From: a virus
Direction: 5' to 3' (one strand)
IMG/VR virus record: IMGVR_UViG_3300032296_003089
Coordinates: 1 to 28,334 of that record
DNA: 28,334 bases
This document shows positions 4,874 to 12,140 of this stretch, piece by piece. The notes beneath the pieces are model-generated. The model saw only the letters and a program-made list of their open reading frames with translations, made no database searches and was not told the DNA's origin. Each line of letters starts with the position of its first letter. The stretch's first letter is position 1. Both the position numbers and the translations under genes were made by a program.

Positions 4874-4947
4874 GCACCTTTAGCTCAATCGGTTAGAGCA
4901 ACTGACTCATAATCAGTAGGTCGCAGGTTCGATTCCTGCAAGGTGCA
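4874..4947 (+). tRNA. tRNA with CAT anticodon (Met or lysidine-modified Ile2)
   Basis: Complete cloverleaf: acceptor GCACCTT/AAGGTGC perfect, D-arm AGCTCAATCGGTTAGAGC, anticodon stem ACTGA/TCAGT with loop CTCATAA giving anticodon CAT, T-arm GCAGG-TTCGATT-CCTGC. CCA is not encoded. The acceptor lacks the C-A mismatch of an initiator, so it is an elongator Met or, after TilS modification, Ile (AUA). The heavy AUA use in this window makes the second reading attractive. Confidence 0.93.
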
Positions 4948-4970
4948 CTAAAAAGTAAGTTATTAAAATA

Positions 4971-4976
4971 AAGGAG
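4971..4976 (+). promoter_or_regulatory. Shine-Dalgarno-like site, unusual for this window
   Basis: AAGGAG lies 9 nt before the ATG at 4986. Nearly all other starts here lack any such sequence and have A/T-rich leaders, as usual in Bacteroidetes. Confidence 0.5.
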
Positions 4977-4985
4977 AAACAAATT

Positions 4986-5390
4986 ATGGAAACAACATCT
5001 TTCGTTTTAGGTATGCTCTCGATTATTGCAGTTGCTTTTATGGCTGTGATTGTTTGGGGTATAGTTAAGATTAATAAGTTAACATCTGAAGTAACCTCTA
5101 CTCATAAATGGATAGATAATACTGTTCAAGATAGGGATCATCAACTTCAGCAAATCTATAAAAGATTTGATGAACAGGATCGTACTCATAATAATGATTT
5201 TGAACGATCGTATAATCATATAACAGCAAATTTTGATCATTTAGATCGAAAAATTAATGAACAAGAACGTGCTATGTCTCTTGAATTTGAACGAGCTTAT
5301 AACCAAATAGCTGAGTGTCGCTCATATACAGACTCACGTATAGATAAAGTATTAAGTATAAATAGTACTAAACAATTAATTAAAGGATAA
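4986..5390 (+). CDS. Membrane-anchored coiled-coil protein
   Basis: A 134-residue protein. Residues 5-28 form one transmembrane helix (SFVLGMLSIIAVAFMAVIVW). The remaining about 100 residues are a long charged coiled coil with an internal repeat: FDEQDRTHNNDFERSYNHI is echoed by a segment containing EQERAMSLEFERAYNQI about 35 residues later. The likely topology is N-terminal anchor with a cytoplasmic or periplasmic rod. No catalytic motif is present. Similar anchored coiled coils in phages include spanin-like and exclusion proteins, but the sequence is not diagnostic. It is one of the few genes here with a Shine-Dalgarno-like site and is followed by a strong terminator, so it closes the tRNA region. 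Confidence 0.7.
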   Translation: METTSFVLGMLSIIAVAFMAVIVWGIVKINKLTSEVTSTHKWIDNTVQDRDHQLQQIYKRFDEQDRTHNNDFERSYNHITANFDHLDRKINEQERAMSLEFERAYNQIAECRSYTDSRIDKVLSINSTKQLIKG

Positions 5391-5412
5391 TAATAATTTC
5401 GACTTACTTTTT

Positions 5413-5438
5413 AAAGCGGCTTTTAGCCGCTTTTTTTC
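5413..5438 (+). terminator. Strong intrinsic terminator
   Basis: AAGCGGCT, loop TTT, AGCCGCTT form a perfect 8-bp GC-rich stem followed by TTTTTC. It ends the tRNA/coiled-coil unit about 20 nt after the stop codon. Confidence 0.92.
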
Positions 5439-5472
5439 TTATTACATTACAATATGTATAAAGTATGAGTAC

Positions 5473-5486
5473 GTGGTTTAAACCAC
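5473..5486. promoter_or_regulatory. 14-bp perfect palindrome, candidate operator
   Basis: GTGGTTTAAACCAC is a perfect palindrome in the intergenic space between the terminator and the gene at 5518, about 20 nt upstream of the AATATTTATAA motif. Its placement suits a dimeric repressor or activator site. Confidence 0.45.
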
Positions 5487-5504
5487 CTAAAATTCGCTTA
5501 TTTT

Positions 5505-5515
5505 AATATTTATAA
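5505..5515 (+). promoter_or_regulatory. AATATTTATAA motif, candidate late promoter
   Basis: An exact copy of the recurrent motif, ending 2 nt before the ATG at 5518. No TTTG box lies 20 nt upstream. If it is a -10-type element, the transcript would be leaderless or nearly so. Confidence 0.5.
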
Positions 5516-5517
5516 GT

Positions 5518-5946
5518 ATGGATTTAAACAAAATATTTAAGTTATTCGGTTCTTCTGATAAAGAAGAAGAACATAAAGAAGTAGTTACACAAGTTGATTT
5601 ATCTGAAAGTCCAATGATGTGGATTGGTATGTTTAAACGAATGATTACTAATTATGAAACATTTGCAAAACAACTAATCCAATTCTTTAAATCATCAGAA
5701 CCTTCCCTGGATATGGAGGAGGTAGAGAGGGCTAGTAGTTACATGGTTTATGATAAGGCGTATAATCATTTAGCTAAATTAGACTTAACCAACACCACCC
5801 ATCTTGATAGTTTACAATTACTTTCAGATGAAACATTTGAATTTGTCCTAAACAAGGCATTGCTATACTTTGAAAGTGTAGAAGAATATGAAAGATGTTT
5901 GTTTCTAAAACAAATCCAGGACAAAGTAAATTCTTTTCAAAAGTAA
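5518..5946 (+). CDS. Hypothetical 142-aa helical protein
   Basis: A 142-residue protein. The first about 35 residues are polar and acidic (FGSSDKEEEHKEVV). The rest is helical with many aromatics and acidic residues (MMWIGMFKRMITNYETFAKQ; FEFVLNKALLYFESVEEYER). No membrane segment or enzymatic motif is seen, and I recognise no family. It stands alone between a terminator and the promoter at 5947, with its start set by the AATATTTATAA motif only 2 nt before the ATG. Its size and all-alpha nature would suit a small accessory virion or assembly protein, but this is a guess. Confidence 0.65.
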   Translation: MDLNKIFKLFGSSDKEEEHKEVVTQVDLSESPMMWIGMFKRMITNYETFAKQLIQFFKSSEPSLDMEEVERASSYMVYDKAYNHLAKLDLTNTTHLDSLQLLSDETFEFVLNKALLYFESVEEYERCLFLKQIQDKVNSFQK

Positions 5947-5978
5947 TTTGGAGTACACAATCCTATTTAGTATAGTAT
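5947..5978 (+). promoter_or_regulatory. Weaker host-type promoter for the HD/sigma operon
   Basis: TTTGGA (TTTG 5947-5950), exactly 20 nt, then TATAGTAT (5971-5978). The spacing is the same as in the clear promoters but the -7 box is imperfect. It lies about 75 nt upstream of the ATG at 6054, and the run of overlapping genes to 8000 could start here. Confidence 0.45.
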
Positions 5979-6053
5979 AAGTACGGGTTTTGAAAATAGA
6001 ATAAGAAAAAAGAGGTGTAAATGTATCCTCGGTTATTAACAAAATAAAATGAT

Positions 6054-6257
6054 ATGAAACATAGAAACAGTATTTTACATGAACTCAATAAAATTGAGGG
6101 ATTAACTAATCAACTTAACTTTATTGTTAACCAACAACAGCCAATTGAAGAATACAAGGCTGCTCTAGAACGTATTAGAGAATCAATTGAACAAGCTAGA
6201 GCATATGTTGAAAGTGAGCCGGTTGATGGTTATGAATTAAATGTTGCCGCACGATGA
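6054..6257 (+). CDS. Small coiled-coil protein
   Basis: A 67-residue, all-helical, charged protein with heptad-like spacing (LHELNKIEGLTNQLNFIV, then EEYKAALERIRESIEQARAY). It probably forms a short coiled-coil hairpin or dimer. There is no membrane segment. Its stop overlaps the start of the HD-domain gene (ATGA), so translation is coupled and the protein may be a partner of that enzyme. A long A-rich leader precedes the ATG. Function unknown. Confidence 0.65.
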   Translation: MKHRNSILHELNKIEGLTNQLNFIVNQQQPIEEYKAALERIRESIEQARAYVESEPVDGYELNVAAR

Positions 6258-7021
6258 AATTAACAGCAGAACAAATCCAAGACAATTGGAACAAATTTTT
6301 GTCTATCATTGATGAGCATATTTCTGAACCTAGATGTTCTGGGTTGAAAGCATTTTATGAGCAGTATGCTGAACGTATTATGCTTATGCCTGCTTCTCAT
6401 AAAAAAGAATATCATAATGCATTCCCAGGCGGTTATGTGGATCACGTGTTACGAGTAGTACAATGTGCTCTTAAACTAAATAAAGTATGGGTAGAAATGG
6501 GAGTAGACACCTCAACATACACAGTTGAAGAATTAGTATTTGCTTCTTTAAACCATGACCTAGGTAAAATGGGAGATGAACAAAATGAATCATACATCCC
6601 CCAGACAGACCAATGGCGTAAAGAGAAACTAGGTGAAGACTATAAATTCAACGATCGACTTGAATACATGTCAGTACCAGATCGTGGATTACATTTACTC
6701 ATGTCTCACGGTGTTACATTCTCCAGAAACGAAATGTTAGCAATCAAGTTACATGATGGTCTATATGATGATGCTAACAAGCCATATTTAATGTCTTGGT
6801 CCCCAGAAACAAAACCACGTACTGCATTAGTGTTTATTGTGCATCAAGCGGATTTAATGGCAGCACGTATTGAATTCGAACAAGTATGGATGCCTAAACT
6901 TAAAGGTGAAGTAACTCAAAGCAATCCATCAAACTTTACTATTAAAGAAAAAAAAACTAAAACTAAGGCTTTAGGTAGTATTAAAAGTGAAGGATTAAAA
7001 AGTTTATTAGATAATATATGA
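6254..7021 (+). CDS. HD-domain metal-dependent phosphohydrolase
   Basis: A 255-residue protein with the hallmarks of the HD superfamily: His64 in GGYVDHVLRV, the paired His101-Asp102 in LNHDLGKMGD, His152 in LMSHG, His167-Asp168 in KLHDG, and His197/Asp200 in VHQADLMAAR. These would coordinate one or two metal ions. HD enzymes hydrolyse nucleotides, cyclic dinucleotides or RNA 3' ends; the spacing and the HQAD ending recall YhaM-type and other phage HD hydrolases, but the substrate cannot be read from sequence. The C-terminus is lysine-rich (KEKKTKTKALGSIKSEG) and may bind nucleic acid. It lies in an operon with the late sigma factor. Roles in nucleotide turnover, or in removing defence signalling nucleotides, are possible and unproven. 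Confidence 0.85.
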   Translation: MKLTAEQIQDNWNKFLSIIDEHISEPRCSGLKAFYEQYAERIMLMPASHKKEYHNAFPGGYVDHVLRVVQCALKLNKVWVEMGVDTSTYTVEELVFASLNHDLGKMGDEQNESYIPQTDQWRKEKLGEDYKFNDRLEYMSVPDRGLHLLMSHGVTFSRNEMLAIKLHDGLYDDANKPYLMSWSPETKPRTALVFIVHQADLMAARIEFEQVWMPKLKGEVTQSNPSNFTIKEKKTKTKALGSIKSEGLKSLLDNI

Positions 7022-7293
7022 TGATAGCTATTGTTATATTAAGTTTAATGGTTGTGATCTTAGGATACACAACCTTTAACTTACTTAGAAAAAATGAAAA
7101 GCAAGAAGATATTCTAATGGGGTATATGTCTTACTTAAATAAAGTATCTGATATAATCGAAATGTCAGATAAAAAACTTAAAGAAGTAGATGCTAAAGAA
7201 TCATTTAAATCAGATGATGAGGTGGGTTTTTTCTTTGAGTCTATTAAACAAATCCAAAGTGTACTAAATCAGTTTAATATTAAAAATTTATGA
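7018..7293 (+). CDS. Small membrane-anchored helical protein
   Basis: A 91-residue protein with an N-terminal transmembrane helix (IAIVILSLMVVILGYTTFNL, residues 3-22), then a positively charged turn (LRKNEKQ) and an amphipathic helical region (YLNKVSDIIEMSDKKLKEVD). It is translationally coupled to both neighbours: ATGA overlap with the HD gene, and its stop overlaps the sigma-factor start. Single-anchor proteins of this size are often found next to replication or transcription genes in T4-like phages without known role. The orientation is probably N-out, C-in, by the positive-inside rule. Confidence 0.65.
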   Translation: MMIAIVILSLMVVILGYTTFNLLRKNEKQEDILMGYMSYLNKVSDIIEMSDKKLKEVDAKESFKSDDEVGFFFESIKQIQSVLNQFNIKNL

Positions 7294-8000
7294 GTAGTGA
7301 AGTAGTGGTAAAGCCAAAAACTAGTGGGATGTATTTTACTCAAGAAACAGAAAATGCTATTATTGAATATAATAATACTTTAGATTTTGAATTAAGAAGT
7401 AAAATATATCATGATCGAATTCACTATGCGTTTTTTAAATTAACCGAAAACATCATTCATACTTTTAAGTTTTATTATACTGAGGTGAGTAATATTGAGG
7501 ATTTACAACATGAAGTAATTTCATTTTTGCTTTCTAAAATCCATTTATTTGATCCAAGTAAAGGAGCTAAAGCATATTCATATTTTGGTACTATTGCTAA
7601 ACGTTATCTTATTATTTCTAATACTAAAAACTATAAAAAACGAGTAGACAAAGCACCAATTGAAGAACTTGAGTCTGATGGAAAATATAGTTACTCCTTA
7701 TCAGATGATCCTGTAGATAAACTTTCTTTATTTTTAGATGAATTTACAAACTATTGTTCTCAACATATATATGAACTTTTCCCTAAAGAAGGAGATGCTA
7801 AAATAGCAGATGCTATTCTAGAATTATTCCGTAAAAGAGAGAGTATAGAGATCTTTAATAAAAAAGCACTGTATATATACATCCGAGAGATAATTGATGT
7901 TAAAACCCCTAAAATCACTAAAATAGCAAATAAATTATATGATATGTTTAAAGAACATTATTATTTTTATTTGGAAAATGGTTATACAAATTTTCCATAA
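7290..8000 (+). CDS. gp55-like late RNA polymerase sigma factor
   Basis: A 236-residue protein. Residues 67-110 match the region-2 core of phage sigma factors related to T4 gp55: IEDLQHEVISFLLSKIHLFD, then PSKG and AYSYFGTIAKRYLI, which corresponds to the core-polymerase-binding and -10-recognition helices. A linker and a helical C-terminus follow (residues 140-236). As in gp55, a full region 4 for -35 recognition is not evident. Such factors redirect host RNA polymerase to late promoters with only a -10-like box. This fits the AATATTTATAA motif in front of many genes that follow. The start is set by the ATGA-type overlap with the upstream membrane-protein gene. Confidence 0.8.
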   Translation: MSSEVVVKPKTSGMYFTQETENAIIEYNNTLDFELRSKIYHDRIHYAFFKLTENIIHTFKFYYTEVSNIEDLQHEVISFLLSKIHLFDPSKGAKAYSYFGTIAKRYLIISNTKNYKKRVDKAPIEELESDGKYSYSLSDDPVDKLSLFLDEFTNYCSQHIYELFPKEGDAKIADAILELFRKRESIEIFNKKALYIYIREIIDVKTPKITKIANKLYDMFKEHYYFYLENGYTNFP

Positions 8001-8002
8001 TC

Positions 8003-8010
8003 ATATTTAT
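8003..8010 (+). promoter_or_regulatory. ATATTTAT motif at the head of the structural module
   Basis: CATATTTATGG lies directly after the sigma-factor stop and 15 nt before the ATG at 8026. It would start the large tail/baseplate transcript if the motif is the late promoter. Confidence 0.45.
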
Positions 8011-8025
8011 GGATAAATAAATATA

Positions 8026-8367
8026 ATGAATGGTTTAGATAATATTGTATTTGGTGGTAAAAAATTTTCTGATATATTAGAAGAGATATATAATAATCAA
8101 AAGAAAAAAGAAAAACAAATCTCTGCTCTAATAGCAGAACTTAAGCCATTAGTGAACGAGATAGGAGACGCTACTTTAATTGTTCCTCTAATTAAAGAAT
8201 ACTTAGAAATAAGTGTTAAAAATGATGAACAATTAATTAAGATGGCTACTATTATTCAACGTATTATGAGTAATAACGGAACTGCTGACGGTGGTTTTGG
8301 TATTTCTGAAGAAGAAAAAGCTCAATTATTAGCTGAAATAGATAAGTTTAAAGATGGAGGTGAGTAA
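8026..8367 (+). CDS. Hypothetical 113-aa helical protein at the head of the tail module
   Basis: A 113-residue helical protein (FSDILEEIYNNQKKKEKQIS; LKPLVNEIGDATLIVPLIKE) with a glycine/aspartate-rich linker (NNGTADGGFGIS) before a final helix ending DKFKDGGE. There is no membrane segment or enzymatic motif. The stop shares one base with the start of the spike-like gene, so the two are coupled. Position and size suggest a small baseplate or assembly protein, for example a chaperone of the spike or hub; no family is recognised. Confidence 0.65.
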   Translation: MNGLDNIVFGGKKFSDILEEIYNNQKKKEKQISALIAELKPLVNEIGDATLIVPLIKEYLEISVKNDEQLIKMATIIQRIMSNNGTADGGFGISEEEKAQLLAEIDKFKDGGE

Positions 8368-9674
8368 TGAGTATTAATGTAAAATATGGTTTTGGTAATA
8401 CCATTAACTATAATGTCCCTAAATTAGATGTAAAGTCAACAACATCATCTGATAAAATATTTTCTAGTAGAGTTAGAGATATTATATTAGATGGTACTCA
8501 TCCTCTCTTTGATGAATTTGGACAATGGAATGGTATAGGAACAATTTTTATTGAGCCCACCTCCCAACCTAGCAGAAAAGAAGAAATTCCCCTTATACCT
8601 GCTTATCCTGCTTTCCCTAATCTTAAACAATACCCACTAATTAATGAATTAGTACCTATAATATATTTAGCTGATCCTAATGTGACTGAAAACACTTCAG
8701 CAGTATCTGCTTATTATTTACCCCCAATAAATGTTTGGAATAGTCAAGTACATAATGCTGTACCATCAAGTGATATTACTCCTGAATTAGAAAATAAAGA
8801 ATATCCTTTAGTTGAAGCAGGATCAGTTAGAAGAATAACAGATCAAGATACTGATATAACATTAGGAAAAACTTTTAATGAAAATAATGTTTTAAACAAT
8901 CGTCCTCTTTTACCATATGAAGGAGATATAATTTATGAGGGACGTTTTGGTAATTCTATAAGATTTGGATCTACAGTTAATAATGCTAAGTTGGCTAACC
9001 CATGGTCTTTTGAAGGTAAAAATGGTTCACCCATCACTATTATTAAAAATGGGCAGTCTACTGAAACTGATGGTTCTCAGCCTTGGATCCCAACTGTTGA
9101 AAATATAAATATAGATGAATCATCTATTTATTTAACCTCAACCCAGCAGATTCCTTTAGAATTATCAACAAATAATATAGACTCGTATAGTGGGTTAACA
9201 GAAACTCCAACTATACCTGAATTATATAGTGGAAAACAAATTCTTTTAAATTCAGGTAGATTAGTATTTAATGCTAAAAATGACCATATTATATTAAGTG
9301 CAGATAAATCTGTTCATTTAGTATCAAATAATTCTATTAATATAGATACAACTGATAAAATATCTATGACTACTAATGTGTCATTTGGAGTAATTACTTT
9401 AACTTCACCTAAAGTTTATTTAGGCTCAGATATTGGTAGTGAAGGGTATGTGGGGGCTAATCTTCAATCTTTAGTATTAGGCGAAAATCTTATACAAACT
9501 TTAAATAGCATAATAGATGCTTTAGAAGGTATAGCTGGGGCTATGAGAACAGCTAACGCGTCTGGTATTGCTATTCCTAGTTTAAATCTTGAAGGTGTTA
9601 CCCTCTCAGGCCAAACAGAAATATTAAAAGAATCTTTAAATATTCTATTATCTAAAAATGTAAAAACTATCTAA
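8367..9674 (+). CDS. Probable baseplate central spike / hub protein (gp5-like)
   Basis: A 435-residue protein. Around residues 183-205, PYEGDIIYEGRFGNSIRFGS resembles the OB-like core seen in gp5-type spike proteins of marine T4-like phages, followed by the linked S-P-I-T-I-I-K-N-G-Q. Residues about 286-355 contain short beta repeats (LNSGRLVFNAKNDHIILSAD, SVHLVSNNSINIDTTDKISM), the look of a triple-stranded beta-helix needle. The C-terminus is helical with an Ala/Gly segment. No lysozyme domain is visible, so the T4 gp5 enzyme module is missing. It acts at the tip of the tail tube and pierces the outer membrane. It overlaps the next gene by one base. The name rests on pattern and position. 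Confidence 0.6.
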   Translation: MSINVKYGFGNTINYNVPKLDVKSTTSSDKIFSSRVRDIILDGTHPLFDEFGQWNGIGTIFIEPTSQPSRKEEIPLIPAYPAFPNLKQYPLINELVPIIYLADPNVTENTSAVSAYYLPPINVWNSQVHNAVPSSDITPELENKEYPLVEAGSVRRITDQDTDITLGKTFNENNVLNNRPLLPYEGDIIYEGRFGNSIRFGSTVNNAKLANPWSFEGKNGSPITIIKNGQSTETDGSQPWIPTVENINIDESSIYLTSTQQIPLELSTNNIDSYSGLTETPTIPELYSGKQILLNSGRLVFNAKNDHIILSADKSVHLVSNNSINIDTTDKISMTTNVSFGVITLTSPKVYLGSDIGSEGYVGANLQSLVLGENLIQTLNSIIDALEGIAGAMRTANASGIAIPSLNLEGVTLSGQTEILKESLNILLSKNVKTI

Positions 9675-11278
9675 TGCCCTTTAATTTACCAATAAATCCT
9701 TCAGATGTAGCTTCTCTTGTAACTATTGGAGTTAATGATAGTGGCTCAGGTACTAGTGGTTCTAGTATATTAGATAATGTTTCTCCTCAAATTGATGCCA
9801 AAATATATCTTGGAGGAAAAGTAACAACTGAAAAAGGAGATCCTATATCTAATGTTAAAGTAACGTTTAATCAAACTCCTAGAGTAAATTTTACAGCTGT
9901 TTTAGACCAAAATGACTCCAACACCCCAGCTATTATTAAACCTATAGTTGAAAGTGTTACTTCAGATAATAATGGAGAATGGTCTTTTGTATTTGCTAAA
10001 ACTGAAATAGACATTAAAGCTGTTAAAATTTTGTTTTTAAAGCAAGATTATAAACCAAGTAATATTCCCTTAGCTAATTTTAAATCAACTGAATATCCAA
10101 ATAGCGTAACTGAACCTAAAAAGATATCAACCCCTGATACTGAACCTCCATACGTTTACTCTGTAGGAAATGAACAGTTTTCAAGTAATGACCAATTTAC
10201 AGCCCAATCTAAAGCCTCAGACTATTATAATAAAGCTATAGATCCTAAATATAAAGGAGCTACTCTTTATAATATAAATAAAACTCTTTTTCCTTCCCCT
10301 AAACCTGAAGAATTAGTTCAAGCAGCTCTTCAATCATATGTAGAACCTATAGCTATTGAAATTAGGAAATTAGAAAGGAAAAAAAATGAAGAAAATGAAA
10401 AACAGTTATTACCGTATGATGCTAAATTAGCTTTAAATATAAATTTAGAAAAAGAAGATATTAAAAGAATATTAATACCTTTTGCAATAAAATTATTATT
10501 ACCATTTGGTATGGCTATTGTCCAATCAGTAATATCTAATATACCTTTAGCTAATGTAAAAGATCAAATTTTATGTCCTCGTCAAGATAAAATATTAGAA
10601 TTAATTAAAAAAAGAAATAAATTAGTTAAAAAAGTAAATAGTATTTATTCTAAAATAACAAAAGTTGAAAACCAATTGAGTACTGTAAATAGTGTATTGA
10701 CTGGCCTAGAAGTAGGTATATCAGCTATAGAATTTATCCCATACCCAGCCACTGGTATTCCCCCACTTGGGTTACCTCCATTAACTACAGGCCAGATTGA
10801 AAAAACAGGTAGTACTATAAATAAATTAAAAAATTTATTAGAAAAAGCTAAAATAGCTATTAATATTTTAACATTAACTGCTGCTGCTTTTGGAGCTATA
10901 TTAGGTATATTATTACGGTTATTAAATTCATTAGATGCTTTAATTCAAGAATGTTCTGAAAGTCAAGATATACCTTTTGAAACAATCAATGCTGAGTTAA
11001 ATATTTTAGTTAATACATCAACTGGAATAAGTAATAGTAATGTGATACAATTAACTCAAGATTCTCAACAGCTGGATACTACTTATAAAGGATTTACTTT
11101 AGAAATAAAATTTGATGAAACTAATTTTAGTAAATATCCTCGTCGTTTTGCTCAAGCTTTAACCAAAACTGGAATACCTGTATTGAAAACAGATTCATCA
11201 TTTGCTTCAGATCCACAAGTATTATTGGACCAATTAAAATTTATTATAGATTCAAACCCTCAGTTAACAGCTGAATAA
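9674..11278 (+). CDS. Baseplate/hub-region protein with beta-sandwich and hydrophobic helices
   Basis: A 534-residue protein with distinct parts. Residues 42-130 look like a carboxypeptidase-regulatory-like (CnaB-type) beta sandwich (IYLGGKVTTEKGDPISNVKV, SDNNGEWSFVF). Residues 266-291 are a hydrophobic helix (LIPFAIKLLLPFGMAIVQSV). Residues 304-345 form a coiled coil, 354-370 are Pro/Gly-rich (YPATGIPPLGLPPL), and 393-417 form a second hydrophobic helix (AINILTLTAAAFGAILGILL). The two hydrophobic helices are like those of tape-measure or membrane-inserting tail-tip proteins, yet the length is short for a tape measure of a contractile tail. Placed between spike and gp25, it is probably a hub-linked or membrane-active tail protein. 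I do not recognise a named family. Confidence 0.55.
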   Translation: MPFNLPINPSDVASLVTIGVNDSGSGTSGSSILDNVSPQIDAKIYLGGKVTTEKGDPISNVKVTFNQTPRVNFTAVLDQNDSNTPAIIKPIVESVTSDNNGEWSFVFAKTEIDIKAVKILFLKQDYKPSNIPLANFKSTEYPNSVTEPKKISTPDTEPPYVYSVGNEQFSSNDQFTAQSKASDYYNKAIDPKYKGATLYNINKTLFPSPKPEELVQAALQSYVEPIAIEIRKLERKKNEENEKQLLPYDAKLALNINLEKEDIKRILIPFAIKLLLPFGMAIVQSVISNIPLANVKDQILCPRQDKILELIKKRNKLVKKVNSIYSKITKVENQLSTVNSVLTGLEVGISAIEFIPYPATGIPPLGLPPLTTGQIEKTGSTINKLKNLLEKAKIAINILTLTAAAFGAILGILLRLLNSLDALIQECSESQDIPFETINAELNILVNTSTGISNSNVIQLTQDSQQLDTTYKGFTLEIKFDETNFSKYPRRFAQALTKTGIPVLKTDSSFASDPQVLLDQLKFIIDSNPQLTAE

Positions 11279-11281
11279 TCA

Positions 11282-11292
11282 AATATTTATAA
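11282..11292 (+). promoter_or_regulatory. AATATTTATAA motif, candidate late promoter
   Basis: An exact copy of the motif lies between two structural genes and ends 2 nt before the ATG at 11295, the same spacing as at 5505. Confidence 0.5.
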
Positions 11293-11294
11293 CT

Positions 11295-11639
11295 ATGAAA
11301 ACAGATATGTTAAAAAAGTTAATTAAAGAAGCAGTTCGTGAAGCAATTCAAGAAGAAATTAAAGATATACTTCTTGAAGCTGTGCGTTCTCCTAAAACTG
11401 TAGTTAATGAGAATGCTACCCCTATCCCTTACACTACAAAACCAACAACTATCAACCCAGATATTAAACGTAATTTACGTAGCATGATTGGTGGTGAATT
11501 TGATGCTACTATAACAGCTAATTCATTTCACGCACAACCTGCTTACACTCCACCTCCAGTTAGTACAACAAGTGAAGGCTCAAGTTTACCAGGTGGCGAA
11601 GTAAGTTTAGATCAAATAATGGGATTAATGACTAAATAA
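11295..11639 (+). CDS. Small protein with capsid-targeting-type N-terminal helix
   Basis: A 114-residue protein. Residues 1-28 are an amphipathic helix (MKTDMLKKLIKEAVREAIQE, then EIKDILLE) followed by Ala29, giving L-L-E|A, the cleavage pattern of T4-type prohead protease. The remainder is Pro/Thr/Ser-rich and probably disordered (VNENATPIPYTTKPTTINPD; AYTPPPVSTTSEGSS), with a short C-terminal helix (LDQIMGLMTK). Its helix closely resembles that of the gene at 2157. It sits between baseplate genes and its stop overlaps the gp25 start by one base. Either a scaffolding-like or packaged protein, or a baseplate accessory; the first fits the leader better. Confidence 0.65.
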   Translation: MKTDMLKKLIKEAVREAIQEEIKDILLEAVRSPKTVVNENATPIPYTTKPTTINPDIKRNLRSMIGGEFDATITANSFHAQPAYTPPPVSTTSEGSSLPGGEVSLDQIMGLMTK

Positions 11640-12139
11640 TGGCTGTTAGATTACCAAATAAACATCCTTTAGATATAAACAAGCGAGTAGCTGTTGGAGT
11701 ATCTATTCCTTTTAATGGTAAAGGAACTACTTTTAATAATCTTTTATATACAGCTTCAGCGGGTGATACAACTATACCCGCTAATACAGACAACCAATCT
11801 CCAATATACTCAACAGGTAACTCAGTATTTAATTCAACATATACAACTGTTGATCAAGTTAAATCAAATATGATTAATTTTGTTTTAACAAACAAAGGAG
11901 AACGTGTTTTAAATCCTAATTTTGGATCAAATTTAAGAAATTTTATATTTGAAAATATAACTGAATCAAATTTAAGAGCTTTAGAAATAAAACTTAGCAA
12001 TGATATTAAAGATAATTTCCCTAGTGTTAATATCATTTCTATAACATTAACACCTGCTTATGAGGATAATGCTATCCAATTAGATATTGTTTATTCAATT
12101 TATGGTAGTACAGCTCAAAATATACAAATAACATTCTAA
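11639..12139 (+). CDS. 25: Baseplate wedge protein, gp25-like
   Basis: A 166-residue protein whose C-terminal about 90 residues are a gp25/GPW fold: the signature KGERVLNPNFGSNLRNFIFE (residues 86-105), then ITESNLRALEIKLSNDIKDN, and the two final strands INIISITLTP-like and AIQLDIVYSI. In T4, gp25 joins gp6 and gp53 in the wedge core and contacts the first sheath ring. Despite the 'gp25-like lysozyme' family name, no lysozyme activity is expected. The N-terminal about 70 residues are an extension relative to the T4 protein. It is coupled to the gene before and adjacent to gp6, the same order found in many contractile systems. Confidence 0.88.
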   Translation: MAVRLPNKHPLDINKRVAVGVSIPFNGKGTTFNNLLYTASAGDTTIPANTDNQSPIYSTGNSVFNSTYTTVDQVKSNMINFVLTNKGERVLNPNFGSNLRNFIFENITESNLRALEIKLSNDIKDNFPSVNIISITLTPAYEDNAIQLDIVYSIYGSTAQNIQITF

Positions 12140-12140
12140 C

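Noticed and set aside
8367-9674. Lysozyme domain in the spike protein as in T4 gp5
   Set aside because: No E-D/C-T type lysozyme motif or separate insert domain could be seen; the protein is also shorter than T4 gp5.
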